Assembly (NCBI GenBank): GCA_007135295.1
Contig: SLJD01000373.1
Location: 1-5,661, forward strand
Length of the DNA stretch: 5,661 bases
From: Phycisphaerales bacterium
Lineage (GTDB): Bacteria; Planctomycetota; Phycisphaerae; Phycisphaerales; SM1A02
Reading direction: 5' to 3'
Positions within the stretch are counted from its first letter, which is position 1, and each line of letters starts with the position of its first letter. The notes under the pieces were generated by a model. It ran no database searches. It was not told the origin of the DNA and saw only the letters and a program-made list of their open reading frames with translations. The translations under genes and the position numbers were made by a program. Positions 5,600 to 5,661 of the stretch are shown piece by piece.

Positions 5600-5617
5600 T
5601 GACATATTGAAATGTCA
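5600..5617. promoter_or_regulatory. Short palindrome downstream of the terminator, possible protein-binding site
   Basis: TGACAT (5600-5605) and ATGTCA (5612-5617) are perfect inverted 6-mers around ATTGAA. The site lies past the terminator, so it may belong to a neighbouring gene beyond the window. No -10 element at a proper distance was found. It could also be a chance palindrome. Confidence 0.25.
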
Positions 5618-5661
5618 TCATGTGCGGGCAGTCGGTGGAAAGTGGATGCTGGCCACGTCAG

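Noticed and set aside
5615..5661. Possible 3' end of a convergent minus-strand gene (13 codons then tandem TGA TGA)
   Set aside because: Too short to support: no recognisable residues, and the next gene may equally lie on the plus strand beyond the window.

Overview
The window looks like chromosomal DNA from a planctomycete, most likely a member of the Phycisphaerae. I infer this from three things: a high-GC genome, an exported protein with a short PEP-CTERM-like tail (VPVPGG, hydrophobic stretch, RRRR) of the kind common in that class, and a large filamentous-haemagglutinin-type exoprotein with no classical C-terminal anchor. No database search was possible, so the taxon is an inference.

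Layout. (1) Positions 1-278, minus strand: the N-terminal 92 codons of a single-pass membrane protein resembling the YfgM/TPR_21 family. It is cut by the window edge. (2) Positions 279-768: a 490-base divergent intergenic region. It holds a plausible minus-strand promoter and a striking 50-nt bulged stem-loop (552-601) that folds best as plus-strand RNA. (3) Positions 769-1488, plus strand: a 239-residue secreted protein made of a signal peptide, one P/homoB-type beta-sandwich domain and a PEP-CTERM-like sorting tail. (4) Positions 1489-1644: a gap with a weak hairpin, an extended -10 promoter candidate overlapped by a 19-bp imperfect palindrome, and a small leader hairpin. (5) Positions 1645-5508, plus strand: a 1287-residue cysteine-free TpsA-like exoprotein. 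It has a signal peptide, a haemagglutination-activity (TPS) domain, a beta-helix-type repeat region containing five consecutive units of exactly 75 residues, and an unusual charged, helix-rich C-terminal region of about 200 residues. (6) Positions 5539-5570: a strong intrinsic terminator. The last 91 bases hold a short palindrome and no supportable gene.

Working together: both complete genes encode exported, cysteine-free, beta-rich proteins on the same strand, which suggests a cell-surface or envelope function such as adhesion or matrix building. The TpsB-type outer-membrane partner (FhaC/ShlB family) that a TPS exoprotein normally needs is not in the window. The signals between the two genes suggest the large gene has its own promoter, and the terminator closes the unit. 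The most unusual material is the leader RNA hairpin, the two-unit (about 150-residue) higher-order pattern in the repeats, and the unrecognised C-terminal helical region of the large exoprotein.
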